Shown here: piece after piece, positions 1-8,632 of the stretch
Layout of the letters: each line of letters opens with the position of its first letter
Position numbering within the stretch: the first letter of the stretch is position 1
NCBI GenBank assembly: GCA_035997045.1
Contig: DASYIY010000014.1
Coordinates: 1 to 64,000, forward strand
DNA from: VRUE01 sp035997045
Lineage (GTDB): Bacteria; Actinomycetota; Thermoleophilia; Solirubrobacterales; 70-9
Reading direction: 5' to 3'
Length of the DNA: 64,000 nucleotides
The notes under the pieces: generated by a model
The model's database searches: none
What the model saw: only the letters and a program-made list of their open reading frames with translations
Told to the model about the DNA's origin: nothing
Program-made: the position numbers and the translations under genes

Positions 1-1
1 T

Positions 2-937
2 CTGTCGGGCGGCTCGCAGGAGTGGATCTTCCTCCTGTTCGCCGCGGCGTTCCTCGTGAAGATGCCCGCGTTCCCGCTGCACGGCTGGATGCCGGACGGC
101 TACCGCGCGATGCCGATCGAGGTGCTGATGGTGTTCTCGGGGGTGCTCTCGAAGGTGGGCGCGTACGGCTTCCTCGCGATCGTCCTCCCCCTGTTCCCGC
201 ACGCGGCCGCGCATTTCCAGCTGCTGATGCTGCTGATCGCCCTGATCTCGATCATCTACGGCTCGCTGCTGGCCTTCAGCCAGACCGACGCGCGGCTGAT
301 CGCCGGTTACTCCTCGGTCGCGCAGCTCGGCTTCATCACCGCGGGGATCTTTGCCCTCAGCGCCGACGGGGCCGACGGTGCGGTCCTGCAGATGGTCAAC
401 CACGGCCTCGTCGTCGCACCGCTCTTCGTGATCATCGCGCTTCTGGTCGAGCGCACCGGCAGCGAAGACCTGCGCGAGATGGGCGGGATGGCGATGAAGG
501 CACCGGTGCTGGCGGCCCTATTCCTGATCGTCACCCTGGCGACCCTGGCGATGCCCGGCTCGGCCAACTTCGTCGGCGAGTTCTACATCCTCAACGGCCT
601 CTTCGACTCGAAGATCGTCTTCGCCTTTGTCGCGATCTCTGGGGTGGCGATGTCCGCCTACTACGCGCTAAGGCTCTACCAGCGCACAATGCACAACCGC
701 AAGCCGGATGGGGTCGCCTCACGTGAGATCGGCTGGCGCGACGGGGTCGTGCTGGCGCCGCTGGTGCTCTGCATCCTGGGACTGGCGCTCTACCCGCAGC
801 TGATCCTCCACCGCACCGACCCGACCGTCACCCACACGGTGGCGCGTGTAACCGGCGGCGAAACGCCGGAAGCGGAACTCGCGACGAAGGTCCCCGACGT
901 GTTCACCTTCCAGGAGTACCGCGAAGGGAAGCGATGA
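2..937 (+). CDS. nuoM: NADH-quinone oxidoreductase subunit M (3'-terminal part)
   Basis: This is the C-terminal ~311 residues of a proton-pumping antiporter-like membrane subunit of respiratory complex I; the 5' end lies outside the window. The reading frame is open from base 2 and contains the family signature VKMPAFPLHGWMPD, equivalent to the conserved lysine and FPxHxWLPD stretch of NuoM, then a series of hydrophobic helices and a typical LxGYSSVAQLGF motif. Its TGA stop overlaps the ATG of the next gene (ATGA), so it is translationally coupled to nuoN and is the distal part of a nuo operon. Family assignment is firm; confusion with NuoL is unlikely because NuoN follows directly. Confidence 0.95.
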   Translation: MSGGSQEWIFLLFAAAFLVKMPAFPLHGWMPDGYRAMPIEVLMVFSGVLSKVGAYGFLAIVLPLFPHAAAHFQLLMLLIALISIIYGSLLAFSQTDARLIAGYSSVAQLGFITAGIFALSADGADGAVLQMVNHGLVVAPLFVIIALLVERTGSEDLREMGGMAMKAPVLAALFLIVTLATLAMPGSANFVGEFYILNGLFDSKIVFAFVAISGVAMSAYYALRLYQRTMHNRKPDGVASREIGWRDGVVLAPLVLCILGLALYPQLILHRTDPTVTHTVARVTGGETPEAELATKVPDVFTFQEYREGKR

Positions 938-2433
938 ACTTCCACGCCCCCCACATCGATTACGCCGCACTCTCGCCGGTCCTGACGCTGACCGTCGGCC
1001 TCTGCGTCGTGCTGCTCAGCGGCGTCTTCAAGCACCTGCGCCACATGGCCCCGGGGCTGACCCTGGTCACGCTGGCGGCCACGGCCGGCCTGCTGATCTG
1101 GCAGTGGGGCGACGCGACCAACCTGATCTCCGGCTCGCTACGCCTCGATGACCTGGCGATCTCGATCTCGCTGATCGCGATCCTCACCGCCGGCTTCGCC
1201 GTCCTCTTCTCGATCCGCGAGCCCGCCGCCGAGCAGGTCGGCTCGGGCGAGTACCACGCGCTGCTGATCGGCTCGGTGCTGGGCATGGTCCTGCTCTCCC
1301 AGGCGCAGAACCTGGTCAGCTTCTTCGTCGCGATCGAGACCCTCTCGATCCCGCTCTACATCCTCTGCGCCACCAACATGCGCCGCGAGAAATCGCTCGA
1401 GTCCGGCCTCAAGTACCTGATCGTCGGCTCGCTCGGCTCGGCGACGCTGCTCTACGGGATGTCCTTCCTCTACGGCGGCTCCGGCTCGACCGACTTCACC
1501 GGGATCGCCGCCGGAATCTCGCGCAACGGCCTGCTCGACGACCCGCTGGTCCTGGTCGGGATCGGGATGACCGCGGTCGGCCTCGCCTTCAAGACCTCGA
1601 TCGCCCCCTTCCACCAGTGGACGCCGGACGTCTACGAGGGTGCGCCGACCCCGATCACCAGCTTCATGGCGGTGGCGACCAAGGCGGCGGCCTTCGCCGT
1701 CTTCGTCCGCTTCTTCGACGTCGCCCTGGCGCAGCAGGCAAACGAGTGGCAGCCGGCCCTCGCCGTTCTCGCCGCGCTCTCGATCGTAATCGGCAACGTC
1801 GGCGCCCTCGGTCAGGACTCGCTGAAGCGAATGCTGGGCTACTCCGGGATCGCCCAGGCCGGCTACATCCTCGGCGGCCTCGTCGTCGCCAGCGAGGCCG
1901 GCGTTAGCGCGCTGGTCTTCTACCTCGCCGGCTACGCCTTGATGAACCTCGCCGCTTTCGCCGTCGTCATCGCCCGTGAGCGCGAAACGGTCTACGGCGA
2001 TCACATCGACAGCGTGCGCGGGCTCGGCTCTGAGCGTCCGCTGCTGGCCTGGCCGCTGACGATCTCGATGCTCGGCCTCGCCGGCCTGCCCGCCACCGTC
2101 GGCTTCATCGGCAAGCTCTACCTAATTGAGGCCCTGGTCGAAGGCGACTACACCTGGCTCGCCGTCTTCATCGCGGTCGGCACGATGATCTCGCTCGCCT
2201 ACTACCTACGGGTGGTGGCGACGATGTGGATGCGTCCGGGAAGCGAAGCTGCGGGCGCGACGCCGGCGATCGCCGGAGCCTCCCCCGAAGCCGATCCGAT
2301 CGACCTCGATGCCGGTCGCCGTATCTACCTGGTCGCTCCGGCTCTACTCGCAGCTGCGGGGGTCGTCTTCTTCGGCGTAATCCCCGAGCCGCTAGTCAAG
2401 TTGGCGGAACACGCCGGCGCCTCGCTCTTTTAG
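934..2433 (+). CDS. nuoN: NADH-quinone oxidoreductase subunit N
   Basis: A 499-residue polytopic membrane protein of respiratory complex I that takes part in proton translocation coupled to NADH oxidation and quinone reduction. It contains the proton_antipo_M core, with ETLSIPLYIL near residue 135, LKYLIVGSLGSA near residue 160, the FKTSIAPFHQWTPDVYEGAP signature near residue 220 and MLGYSGIAQAGYIL near residue 305. Length is normal for NuoN. The start overlaps the nuoM stop by 4 nt. As the last gene of the nuo operon it is followed by an independent transcription unit with its own -10-like box at 2469. Confidence 0.96.
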   Translation: MNFHAPHIDYAALSPVLTLTVGLCVVLLSGVFKHLRHMAPGLTLVTLAATAGLLIWQWGDATNLISGSLRLDDLAISISLIAILTAGFAVLFSIREPAAEQVGSGEYHALLIGSVLGMVLLSQAQNLVSFFVAIETLSIPLYILCATNMRREKSLESGLKYLIVGSLGSATLLYGMSFLYGGSGSTDFTGIAAGISRNGLLDDPLVLVGIGMTAVGLAFKTSIAPFHQWTPDVYEGAPTPITSFMAVATKAAAFAVFVRFFDVALAQQANEWQPALAVLAALSIVIGNVGALGQDSLKRMLGYSGIAQAGYILGGLVVASEAGVSALVFYLAGYALMNLAAFAVVIARERETVYGDHIDSVRGLGSERPLLAWPLTISMLGLAGLPATVGFIGKLYLIEALVEGDYTWLAVFIAVGTMISLAYYLRVVATMWMRPGSEAAGATPAIAGASPEADPIDLDAGRRIYLVAPALLAAAGVVFFGVIPEPLVKLAEHAGASLF

Positions 2434-2480
2434 AGCTCGCGACCTGACTCGATTTCGCGGCTGCCGGGTATGGTCAGCAG

Positions 2481-4238
2481 ATGAGCGACCGGCCGAAAGC
2501 TTTTACAGCGGAGACGATGTGCGAGGCGTTTCAGGTCACCGCTGAGGAGTGGGCTGACAGTCCGGCATTGCGGCTGAAGGACAGCGATTACAAGGCGAGC
2601 TTTGCCGAGTACGCAGAAGCTGTGCGGCGCCGGGCCGCTGGGCTCGCGAAGCTTGGGGTGAAGCGGGGCGACACGGTTGGCTTCATGCTGATCAACCGAC
2701 CGGCCTTGCATCTGAACGACTGCGCCGCGATGCACCTCGGGGCGACCTGCTTCTCGGTCTACAACACCTCTTCTCCGGAGCAGGTGGAGTACGTGGTTCG
2801 CGACGCCGGCAACCGGGTGATCGTTACGGAGCAGGCGTTTCTCGAGACGGTGCTGGCGGCTCGCGAGCAGATCGAGGGACTCGAGCACGTGGTGGTGATC
2901 GACGGTGAGGCGCCGGAGGGGACGATCTCGATCGACGAGCTGGAGGGGATGGGCGATTCGGACTTCGATTTCGAGGCGACCTGGCGCGCGGTCGAGCCCG
3001 GGGACGTGCTCTGCCTGATCTACACCTCCGGCACGACCGGGCCGCCGAAGGGCGTGCAGCTCACCCACGCCAACATGGTCGCCGTCTGGCGCGCCTGCGA
3101 CGCGGTCCAGGCGACAAAGCCGGGCGGGCGCTTCATCTCCTTCCTGCCCAGCGCCCACATCGCCGACCGCTGGGCCGGGCTCTACGCCCAGATGTTCTAC
3201 GGCAGCTGCGTCTTCTGCTGCCCCGACCCACGCCAGATGGTCGCCTACTCGATCGAGGTCAAGCCGACGGTCTGGGGCGGCGTGCCGCGGATCTGGGAAA
3301 AGCTGAAGGCGGCAATCGAGATCGGCATCGCGGCCGAGGCCGACGAAGCCAAACGGGAAGCGACGGAGGCGGCGATCGAGCTCGGCCGCCGCCGCGCCCG
3401 CGCCCTGATGGATGGCGGCGCGCCCGAGGAGCTGCAAGCCGAGTGGGATCGCGCCGACGAGCAGGTCCTCTCGAAGATCCGGGCGCTGCTGGGCCTCGAC
3501 CAGGTCGAATCGTTCGTGGTCGGGGCGGCGCCGACGCCGCCGGAGGTGCTCGAGTTCTTCCTCGCGCTGGGGATCGAGATCCGCGAGACCTGGGGGATGT
3601 CGGAGACGACCGCGATAACGACCCTGAACCCCCCCGGCCGCGCGCGGGTCGGGACGGTCGGCCCGCCGATCCCCAACACCGAGGTGAAGCTCGCAGAGGA
3701 CGGTGAGGTGATGGTGCGCGGGCCCCAGGTGATGTTGGGCTACCGCAACCTGCCCGAGAAGACTGCGGAAGCGCTGACCGAGGACGGCTGGCTGCTGACC
3801 GGCGACATCGGCGAATTCGACGAGCAGGGCTACCTGCGAATCGTCGACCGCAAGAAGGAGCTGATCATCAACGCGGCGGGCAAGAACATGTCGCCGGCCA
3901 ACATCGAGGCGAAGCTGAAGGCCGCCTCGACCCTGATCGCCCAGGCGGTAGCGGTCGGCGACAACCGCCCCTACAACGTGGCGCTGATCGCGCTCGACCC
4001 CGAAAGCCTCGCCGCACGCGGAGCAGCAGCGGACGACCCCGCGGTGGCCAAAGAGATCGCCGAGGCCATCGAGGCGGCCAACGCTCGCCTATCTCGCGTC
4101 GAGCAAATCAAGCGCTACAAGCTGCTCTCCGGAGAGTGGCTGCCCGGCGGCGAGGAGCTGACCCCGACGATGAAGCTGAAGCGCCGCCCGATCGAGCGCA
4201 AGTACGAAGCAGACATCGAAGCTCTGTACTCCGCCTGA
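2481..4238 (+). CDS. AMP-dependent long-chain fatty-acid-CoA ligase
   Basis: A 585-residue ANL-superfamily adenylating enzyme expected to activate fatty acids to acyl-CoA with ATP. It has the P-loop-like motif IYTSGTTGPPKGV near residue 180, the ETWGMSET motif near residue 370, the hinge region GDIGEFDEQGYLRIVDRKKE near residue 440 and the C-terminal lysine segment PTMKLKRRPI. An inserted, charged helical stretch near residues 270-320 is typical of the long-chain FadD15/FACL group. The start is preceded by TATGGT at 2469-2474 and a 6-nt spacer, with no Shine-Dalgarno, so the transcript is probably leaderless. Codon third positions are less GC-rich in the first ~400 nt than later. Confidence 0.92.
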   Translation: MSDRPKAFTAETMCEAFQVTAEEWADSPALRLKDSDYKASFAEYAEAVRRRAAGLAKLGVKRGDTVGFMLINRPALHLNDCAAMHLGATCFSVYNTSSPEQVEYVVRDAGNRVIVTEQAFLETVLAAREQIEGLEHVVVIDGEAPEGTISIDELEGMGDSDFDFEATWRAVEPGDVLCLIYTSGTTGPPKGVQLTHANMVAVWRACDAVQATKPGGRFISFLPSAHIADRWAGLYAQMFYGSCVFCCPDPRQMVAYSIEVKPTVWGGVPRIWEKLKAAIEIGIAAEADEAKREATEAAIELGRRRARALMDGGAPEELQAEWDRADEQVLSKIRALLGLDQVESFVVGAAPTPPEVLEFFLALGIEIRETWGMSETTAITTLNPPGRARVGTVGPPIPNTEVKLAEDGEVMVRGPQVMLGYRNLPEKTAEALTEDGWLLTGDIGEFDEQGYLRIVDRKKELIINAAGKNMSPANIEAKLKAASTLIAQAVAVGDNRPYNVALIALDPESLAARGAAADDPAVAKEIAEAIEAANARLSRVEQIKRYKLLSGEWLPGGEELTPTMKLKRRPIERKYEADIEALYSA

Positions 4239-4261
4239 GCCTCTGTCCATAGGGTCCCGCC

Positions 4262-5185
4262 ATCGGGGTCCTGCTCACAACTGCGGCGATCGTCATCTCG
4301 GTCGCGATCGGCGTCTGGTCCGAGCATCGCTGGCCGCAGGGCGCCGCCGGTGCGGCGCGGCGCTCGCTGACGCTGCTGCTCTACGTCTTCCTGCCGCCGG
4401 TGATCTTCTTCAACATCGCCGCCGCCAACATCGACCTCAGCCACGGGATCGGCCTGCTGCTGGGGATCGTCGCCTCCTCGCTCGGCGCCCTCCTGGCCTG
4501 GTTCGTGGCGAGCCGGGTGCTGAAGCTGCCCCGCTACCAGGTCGGCGCCGTCGTCTGCTGTGTGCTCAGCGTCAACACCGGCTACCTCGGCTACCCGCTG
4601 GCGGTGGCTCTGCTCGGCCGCGACCAGCTCTCAACGGCGGTCCTATACGACGTCCTCGTCACCGGCCCCTGCCTGCTGCTCGGCGCCTTCGCGGTCGGCG
4701 CCGCCTTCGGGACCAAGGCAGGGGAAACCCCGCGCGAGCGGGTGCGCGCCTTCTTCACCCGCAACCCACCGCTCTACGCAGCGATCGCCGGCATCCTCGC
4801 CCCCAAGGCACTGGCGCCGGAGGCCCTGGTCCACATCTCCCAGGCGCTGATCGTGGCGATCCTGCCGATCGGCTTCTTCGCCGTCGGCGCCACCCTGGCC
4901 GAGAACGCCGAGCACGGCGAGCTGCCGATGCCGCCGCCGATGACCAAGCCGGTGGCGCTGGCGATCGGCACCCGCCTCGCCGTCGTCCCCGCCCTGCTGA
5001 TGCTGCTGGCGGCACCGCTGATCGACCTCCCCGCCGCTTACCGTCTGCTCTCGGCGATGCCCTCCGGCCTCAACTCGCTGGTCATCGCCCACGCCTACGG
5101 CCTCGACATGGAGATCACCGCCGAGGCGGTCACCTGGTCGACCGCGATCGTCGTCGGCGCCGCCCTGCTGTCACTCTTGTTCTGA
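4262..5185 (+). CDS. AEC-family (auxin efflux carrier-like) membrane transporter
   Basis: A ~307-residue membrane protein with two blocks of hydrophobic helices, resembling the AEC permease family that moves small organic acids. The motif LLLYVFLPPVIFFNIA near residues 40-55 and YLGYPLAVALLG match the conserved N-terminal half; LNSLVIAHAYGLD matches the C-terminal half. The start is a problem. The only ATG/GTG in frame near the 5' end (GTG at 4400) would remove the first helix, while an in-frame ATC at 4262 lies exactly 6 nt after the -10-like TAGGGT at 4250-4255, where other genes here have ATG or GTG. CTG at 4271 is another option. The stop overlaps the next ATG by one base. Confidence 0.82.
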   Translation: MGVLLTTAAIVISVAIGVWSEHRWPQGAAGAARRSLTLLLYVFLPPVIFFNIAAANIDLSHGIGLLLGIVASSLGALLAWFVASRVLKLPRYQVGAVVCCVLSVNTGYLGYPLAVALLGRDQLSTAVLYDVLVTGPCLLLGAFAVGAAFGTKAGETPRERVRAFFTRNPPLYAAIAGILAPKALAPEALVHISQALIVAILPIGFFAVGATLAENAEHGELPMPPPMTKPVALAIGTRLAVVPALLMLLAAPLIDLPAAYRLLSAMPSGLNSLVIAHAYGLDMEITAEAVTWSTAIVVGAALLSLLF

Positions 5186-5535
5186 TGCTGCACCACGTCG
5201 GGATCGAGGTGAGGCCCGCCGAGATCGAGCGCTCGGTCGAGCTCTGGCAGCTGCTCGGCTTCGAGCTGGTCGAGCCGCCCGAGTCGCTCAGCGAGTTCAC
5301 CTGGCTGGAACGGGGCGGCACGCAGGTCCACCTGATGCCGACCGAGTCGCCAACGGTGCCGCCGCGCGGCCACACCGCGGTCGCGGTCGCCGACTTCGAG
5401 CCCACCTTCGCCGCGCTGCGCGAGCACGACTTCGAGGTCGAGCGCCGCCGCGAACACTGGGGCGCTCCGCGCGCCGCCGTGATCTCGCCCGGCGGCCACC
5501 GGATCGAGCTGATGGCCCAGCCGCCCAAACCCTGA
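5185..5535 (+). CDS. VOC/glyoxalase-superfamily protein
   Basis: A 116-residue single-domain vicinal-oxygen-chelate fold protein. It begins MLHHVGIEVRPAEIERSVEL, the usual first beta-alpha unit with a metal-site histidine, and contains a GHTAVAV strand in the middle and GHRIELMAQP at the end. Substrate cannot be told from sequence. The ATG shares its A with the TGA of the upstream transporter gene, so the two form a translationally coupled pair. Its own stop codon lies inside a 9-bp inverted repeat (5532-5578). Confidence 0.8.
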   Translation: MLHHVGIEVRPAEIERSVELWQLLGFELVEPPESLSEFTWLERGGTQVHLMPTESPTVPPRGHTAVAVADFEPTFAALREHDFEVERRREHWGAPRAAVISPGGHRIELMAQPPKP

Positions 5536-5578
5536 CTTCGTCTTTTGTAGTCCAATAGGACGCATGAGGCGAAGTCAG
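5532..5578. repeat. Short inverted repeat with nested stem
   Basis: CTGACTTCG at 5532-5540 pairs with CGAAGTCAG at 5570-5578, and inside it GTCC pairs with GGAC around an AATA loop. It overlaps the stop of the VOC gene and lies before the promoter of the next gene. It could act as a terminator, although no T-run follows, or it could be a remnant palindrome. Confidence 0.4.
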
Positions 5579-5626
5579 CGGCGGGGCGAGAGGTTTGGCA
5601 GCCAGGGCCGCGGCTACGATGCGCCG

Positions 5627-7228
5627 GTGCGCTACCCGGTCGAGACCTTCACCGTCGAGGAGCAGGCTCTGCTCGCTCCCCACTTCACCAACCTTGACCG
5701 TCCCGTCTTTGCCCTGGTCAACTTGCCCGAGACCGTAAAGGGGGCGCTTTTTGCCCGCTATTCGCGCTATTCCGGGACCGTGCGGCGGCTCTACCTGGAC
5801 GAGTTCGCGGCCGAGGCGGAGGAGGCCTCGCGGCCCTTCGACGGGGCCGAGGGAGATCGCGCCGCAGGACTCTACGAGCGCGTCTTCCTCGGCTACGGCG
5901 ACGACTCGATCGCCCAGGTCGGCGGCGCTCACGTCGCCTGCGAGTGGGTTTCCAACATCCTCACCAAGGTGCTGCAGCGCGGTCGCCTCGCCGCTTACCT
6001 GGAGCAGTCGACCCGCTACATCCCCTACGACAAGCCGCTGCCCGGCGGGGAGGGCGGCTACCGCTACTACCGCGACGCGCAGCTCGGCCCCGAGTTCGGG
6101 GCGGCGATGGACGAGGTCTTCGCGATCTACTCGCGCTCGCTGCGCCAGGTCGAGGAGTGGGCGGCGGAGCGCTGGCCCCGCGCAGAGGGTGAGCCCGAGG
6201 GACCGTGGCAGCGCTCGATCCGGGCCAAGGCGCTTGACCTGCTGCGCGGCCTGCTGCCGGCGGCGACGCTGAGCCACGTCGGCATCTACGCCTCCGGCCA
6301 GGCCTACGAGCAGCTGCTGCTGCGGCTGATGGCCTCGCCGTTGCCGGAGGCGCGCGAGTACGGCGGCATGATCCTCGGCGAGCTGAAGCAGGTGATGCCG
6401 AGCTTCGTCTCGCGGGTCGAGCGGCCCGACCGCGGCGGCGAGTGGGTCTCCTACCTCGAGCAACGCCGCGAGCAAACCGAGCAGTGGGTCGCGCGGCTCG
6501 GGCTCGACCGGCGCGAAACCGACGAGGGCACGCCCTCGGTCGAGCTGGTCCACGTCGACGGCAGCGAAGAGGCCCTGCTCGCCTCCTGCCTCTTCGAGTC
6601 GGCCTCGACCTCGGAGGCCGAGATCCTCGCCCGTCTCGACGGGCTCGACGGCTCCGAGCGGGCCGAGCTGCTGGCGGCGCTGGTGGGCGAGCGCGCCAAC
6701 CGCCGCCACCGCCCCGGCCGTGGCTTCGAGGCGCTGCGCTACCGCTTCGAGATCGTCTCCGACTACGGCGCCTTCCGCGACCTGCAGCGCCACCGGATGC
6801 TGACCTGCCAGTGGCAGCGGCTGGGGCCGGACCTCGGCGCCGGCGTCCCCGACGAGGTGCGCGAAGCCGGCGCCGGCGATGAGTTCGAGCGGGCGCTGGA
6901 GATCTCGCGCAGCGAGTACGAACGGCTCGCCGGCGGCGGCCTTCACGAGCAGGCGCCCTATGCGCTCAGCCTCGCTTACCGGATCCGCTACACGCTCGAC
7001 CTCAACGCGCGCGAGGCGATGCACCTGATCGAGCTGCGCTCCGGGCGCGAGGGCCACCCGACCTACCGCGCCATCGCCCAGGCGATGCACGAGCACATCG
7101 CCGCGATCCACCCGGCAGTCGCTGGAGCGATGAGCTTTGTCGACACCTCCCAGGAGCCTCGCCTGGAGCGAATTCTCAGCGAGATTCGGACGCAGCGGAA
7201 GCGCAGCGCTACGGGTCAGTCCCAGTAG
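5627..7228 (+). CDS. Tandem-domain FAD-dependent thymidylate synthase-like (ThyX) protein
   Basis: A ~533-residue protein in two halves, each resembling a ThyX unit (dUMP methylation with FAD and methylene-tetrahydrofolate). The first half has GYGDDSIAQVGGAHVACEWVSN and LEQSTRYIPY, and the second has FRDLQRHRMLTCQWQRL followed by NAREAMHLIELRSGREGHPTYR. The canonical ThyX motif RHRxxSxNExSxR is split. Repeat 1 keeps the EQSTRY end but reads RGR where RHR is expected, while repeat 2 keeps RHR but lacks the serine/arginine end. Catalysis is therefore uncertain. The GTG at 5627 is preferred because TACGAT at 5615-5620 precedes it by 6 nt; an ATG at 5564 would add 21 unusual residues. The last codons lie in a 17-bp inverted repeat. 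Confidence 0.78.
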   Translation: MRYPVETFTVEEQALLAPHFTNLDRPVFALVNLPETVKGALFARYSRYSGTVRRLYLDEFAAEAEEASRPFDGAEGDRAAGLYERVFLGYGDDSIAQVGGAHVACEWVSNILTKVLQRGRLAAYLEQSTRYIPYDKPLPGGEGGYRYYRDAQLGPEFGAAMDEVFAIYSRSLRQVEEWAAERWPRAEGEPEGPWQRSIRAKALDLLRGLLPAATLSHVGIYASGQAYEQLLLRLMASPLPEAREYGGMILGELKQVMPSFVSRVERPDRGGEWVSYLEQRREQTEQWVARLGLDRRETDEGTPSVELVHVDGSEEALLASCLFESASTSEAEILARLDGLDGSERAELLAALVGERANRRHRPGRGFEALRYRFEIVSDYGAFRDLQRHRMLTCQWQRLGPDLGAGVPDEVREAGAGDEFERALEISRSEYERLAGGGLHEQAPYALSLAYRIRYTLDLNAREAMHLIELRSGREGHPTYRAIAQAMHEHIAAIHPAVAGAMSFVDTSQEPRLERILSEIRTQRKRSATGQSQ

Positions 7229-7326
7229 GGGTTCCGCTTAACTTTTTCGGTGTAGCGAAATCTGCTAGCGCCGCGAGGTGGGCGCCGAAAAAGTACAAGA
7301 CGCTCCACTCCTACTGGGACTGACCC
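7213..7326. repeat. 114-bp nested inverted-repeat element
   Basis: The outer arms are GGGTCAGTCCCAGTAGG (7213-7229) and its perfect 17-bp complement (7310-7326). Inner arms are ACTTTTTCGG (7241-7250) and CCGAAAAAGT (7285-7294), with a 34-nt loop. The element fills the gap between two convergent genes and encodes the same C-terminal residues GQSQ-stop for both. Its architecture matches the element at 25046-25161. It may be a MITE-like insertion or a bidirectional terminator. Confidence 0.7.
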
Positions 7327-8162
7327 TTCTCGAAAGGTTCCTCTTGATCCTCGGCTGAGGATGAGAGGTCGCCGTTAGCTTGGGGCAGGTCGTCCGCCGG
7401 CGGGGAGAGATCGGCGGCGGCTTTCTCTCCGGGGGTCGGCCAGGGGACGGCTTCGCCGGTCTCCCAGGCCGGGGGGCGGCCTCCGAGGCCGATCAGGAGG
7501 AGGGCGAGGTAGATGAACCAGAACATTGCGAGCTGGAAGAAAATGAAGGAGACGGCGCCGAGTGCCATTCCAAGCGAGCCCCAGAAGCGCGGCAGCAGCC
7601 CGACCCGCATCGCGTAGAGGCAGGTGTAGACCATGGCGACGACGAAGCCGAGCTGGCCGCCGATGCCGAAGCCGGCCGCGAGCGGGCGCAGCGGCGCTTC
7701 GGTGATCGTTTCGTTGGCGATTTCGTTGGCGCGGTCGCTGTTCAGCCCCACCCCTTTGGCCATCAGATGGGGGATTTCGTTGGAGACGAAGTCGGAGGCG
7801 GCGTGCAGGGTCGAGATGCCGCTGAGGATCGCCAGCGCGGCGAGGAAGAGCGGCGCCGCGACGACAACGCCGACGAGCTGACCGCGCATGCGCTCGCTGC
7901 GCGCCTTGGCAGCGCGGAAGAGGTAGTAGAGCGGCGCCGCGAGCAGCCCGACCCCGATCGCCTGCAGGATGCTGGAGATCATCTGCGCCGTGCGGTGCTG
8001 GTCGACGTCGCGCAGCAGCCCGGCATCGCCGCTGCCGCTGCCGACCACCTGGGTGGCGACGACGATCGCCGCGATCACGAGGAGCACCGCGGCAAGCGTC
8101 GCCGCGGCGGTCGGCCGCGCCCAGCGCTTCTCCCAGGCGAGCTGGATCGCGCGCGCGCTCAT
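7311..8162 (-). CDS. Conserved multi-pass membrane protein
   Basis: A 283-residue integral membrane protein with about six hydrophobic segments (first at residues 17-38) and a hydrophilic, acidic C-terminal tail of ~60 residues. I do not recognise a family with a known function. It starts 3 nt after the stop of the upstream CBS-domain gene, so the two form an operon. The final residues GQSQ and the stop are encoded by the right arm of the 7213-7326 inverted repeat, suggesting that its 3' end was reshaped by that element. Confidence 0.75.
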   Translation of the reverse strand: MSARAIQLAWEKRWARPTAAATLAAVLLVIAAIVVATQVVGSGSGDAGLLRDVDQHRTAQMISSILQAIGVGLLAAPLYYLFRAAKARSERMRGQLVGVVVAAPLFLAALAILSGISTLHAASDFVSNEIPHLMAKGVGLNSDRANEIANETITEAPLRPLAAGFGIGGQLGFVVAMVYTCLYAMRVGLLPRFWGSLGMALGAVSFIFFQLAMFWFIYLALLLIGLGGRPPAWETGEAVPWPTPGEKAAADLSPPADDLPQANGDLSSSAEDQEEPFEKGQSQ

Positions 8163-8165
8163 CTT

Positions 8166-8612
8166 TCAGCCACGCTCGCGAAAATAGAACTGCGGCAGGG
8201 CACCCTCGATCACCTCGGCGGTCATCCTCTGCGCGACCTCGAGGTTGCCGGTTCGCACCGCGATGTCGTCGAGCGTGACTATGCCGGCGAGCCTATCCGC
8301 ATCGACGACCGGGAGCCGCCGCACCCGGTGCTGGACCATCAGCGCGGCGGCCTCCTCGAGCTCCATCGCGGGTTCGCCGCAGACAAGCGGGCGCGAGGCG
8401 TGCTCGCCCACCGCCACCTCGCCGTCGACGCCGGCGGCGAAGACGCGCAGGGCGAGGTCACGATCGGTGACCATCGCCACCGGCGAGCCGCTCGGATCGA
8501 CGATCACGACCGAGCCGACGCGGTGATCGCGCATCTGGCGGGCAACCGAGATCGCGCTCGCCCCGGGGGCGGCGGTGACGACGCCGGCGGTCATGATCTC
8601 GCTCAGCTTCAC
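8166..8612 (-). CDS. CBS-domain pair protein
   Basis: A ~148-residue protein made almost entirely of two CBS motifs: KLSEIMTAGVVTAAPGAS through MVTDRDLALRV, then ASRPLVCGEPAMELEEAAALM through GIVTLDDIAV. Such Bateman modules bind adenosyl nucleotides and sense energy state, but the target is unknown. The start is taken as GTG at 8612 because TAGCGT on the minus strand (8626-8621) precedes it by 8 nt; longer upstream reading runs into the divergent gene and is basic low-complexity. It heads an operon with the membrane protein downstream. Confidence 0.85.
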   Translation of the reverse strand: MKLSEIMTAGVVTAAPGASAISVARQMRDHRVGSVVIVDPSGSPVAMVTDRDLALRVFAAGVDGEVAVGEHASRPLVCGEPAMELEEAAALMVQHRVRRLPVVDADRLAGIVTLDDIAVRTGNLEVAQRMTAEVIEGALPQFYFRERG

Positions 8613-8632
8613 TGCGCCGTACGCTACCTGCG
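8613..8632. promoter_or_regulatory. Bidirectional leaderless promoter (shared -10 box)
   Basis: Two divergent start codons (GTG 8612 minus, ATG 8633 plus) are only 20 bp apart. The 7-mer TACGCTA at 8620-8626 reads as TACGCT for the plus gene (7-nt spacer) and TAGCGT for the minus gene (8-nt spacer). The two -10 elements therefore overlap almost completely, and any -35 elements must lie inside the opposing coding sequences. Confidence 0.6.

Noticed and set aside
22..726. Long Arg/Asp-rich reading frame overlapping nuoM
   Set aside because: It is an alternate-frame shadow of nuoM; low-complexity composition is typical of high-GC off-frame translation.
5297..7111. 604-codon open frame on the minus strand
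   Set aside because: Antisense shadow of the ThyX-like gene, without any domain signature.
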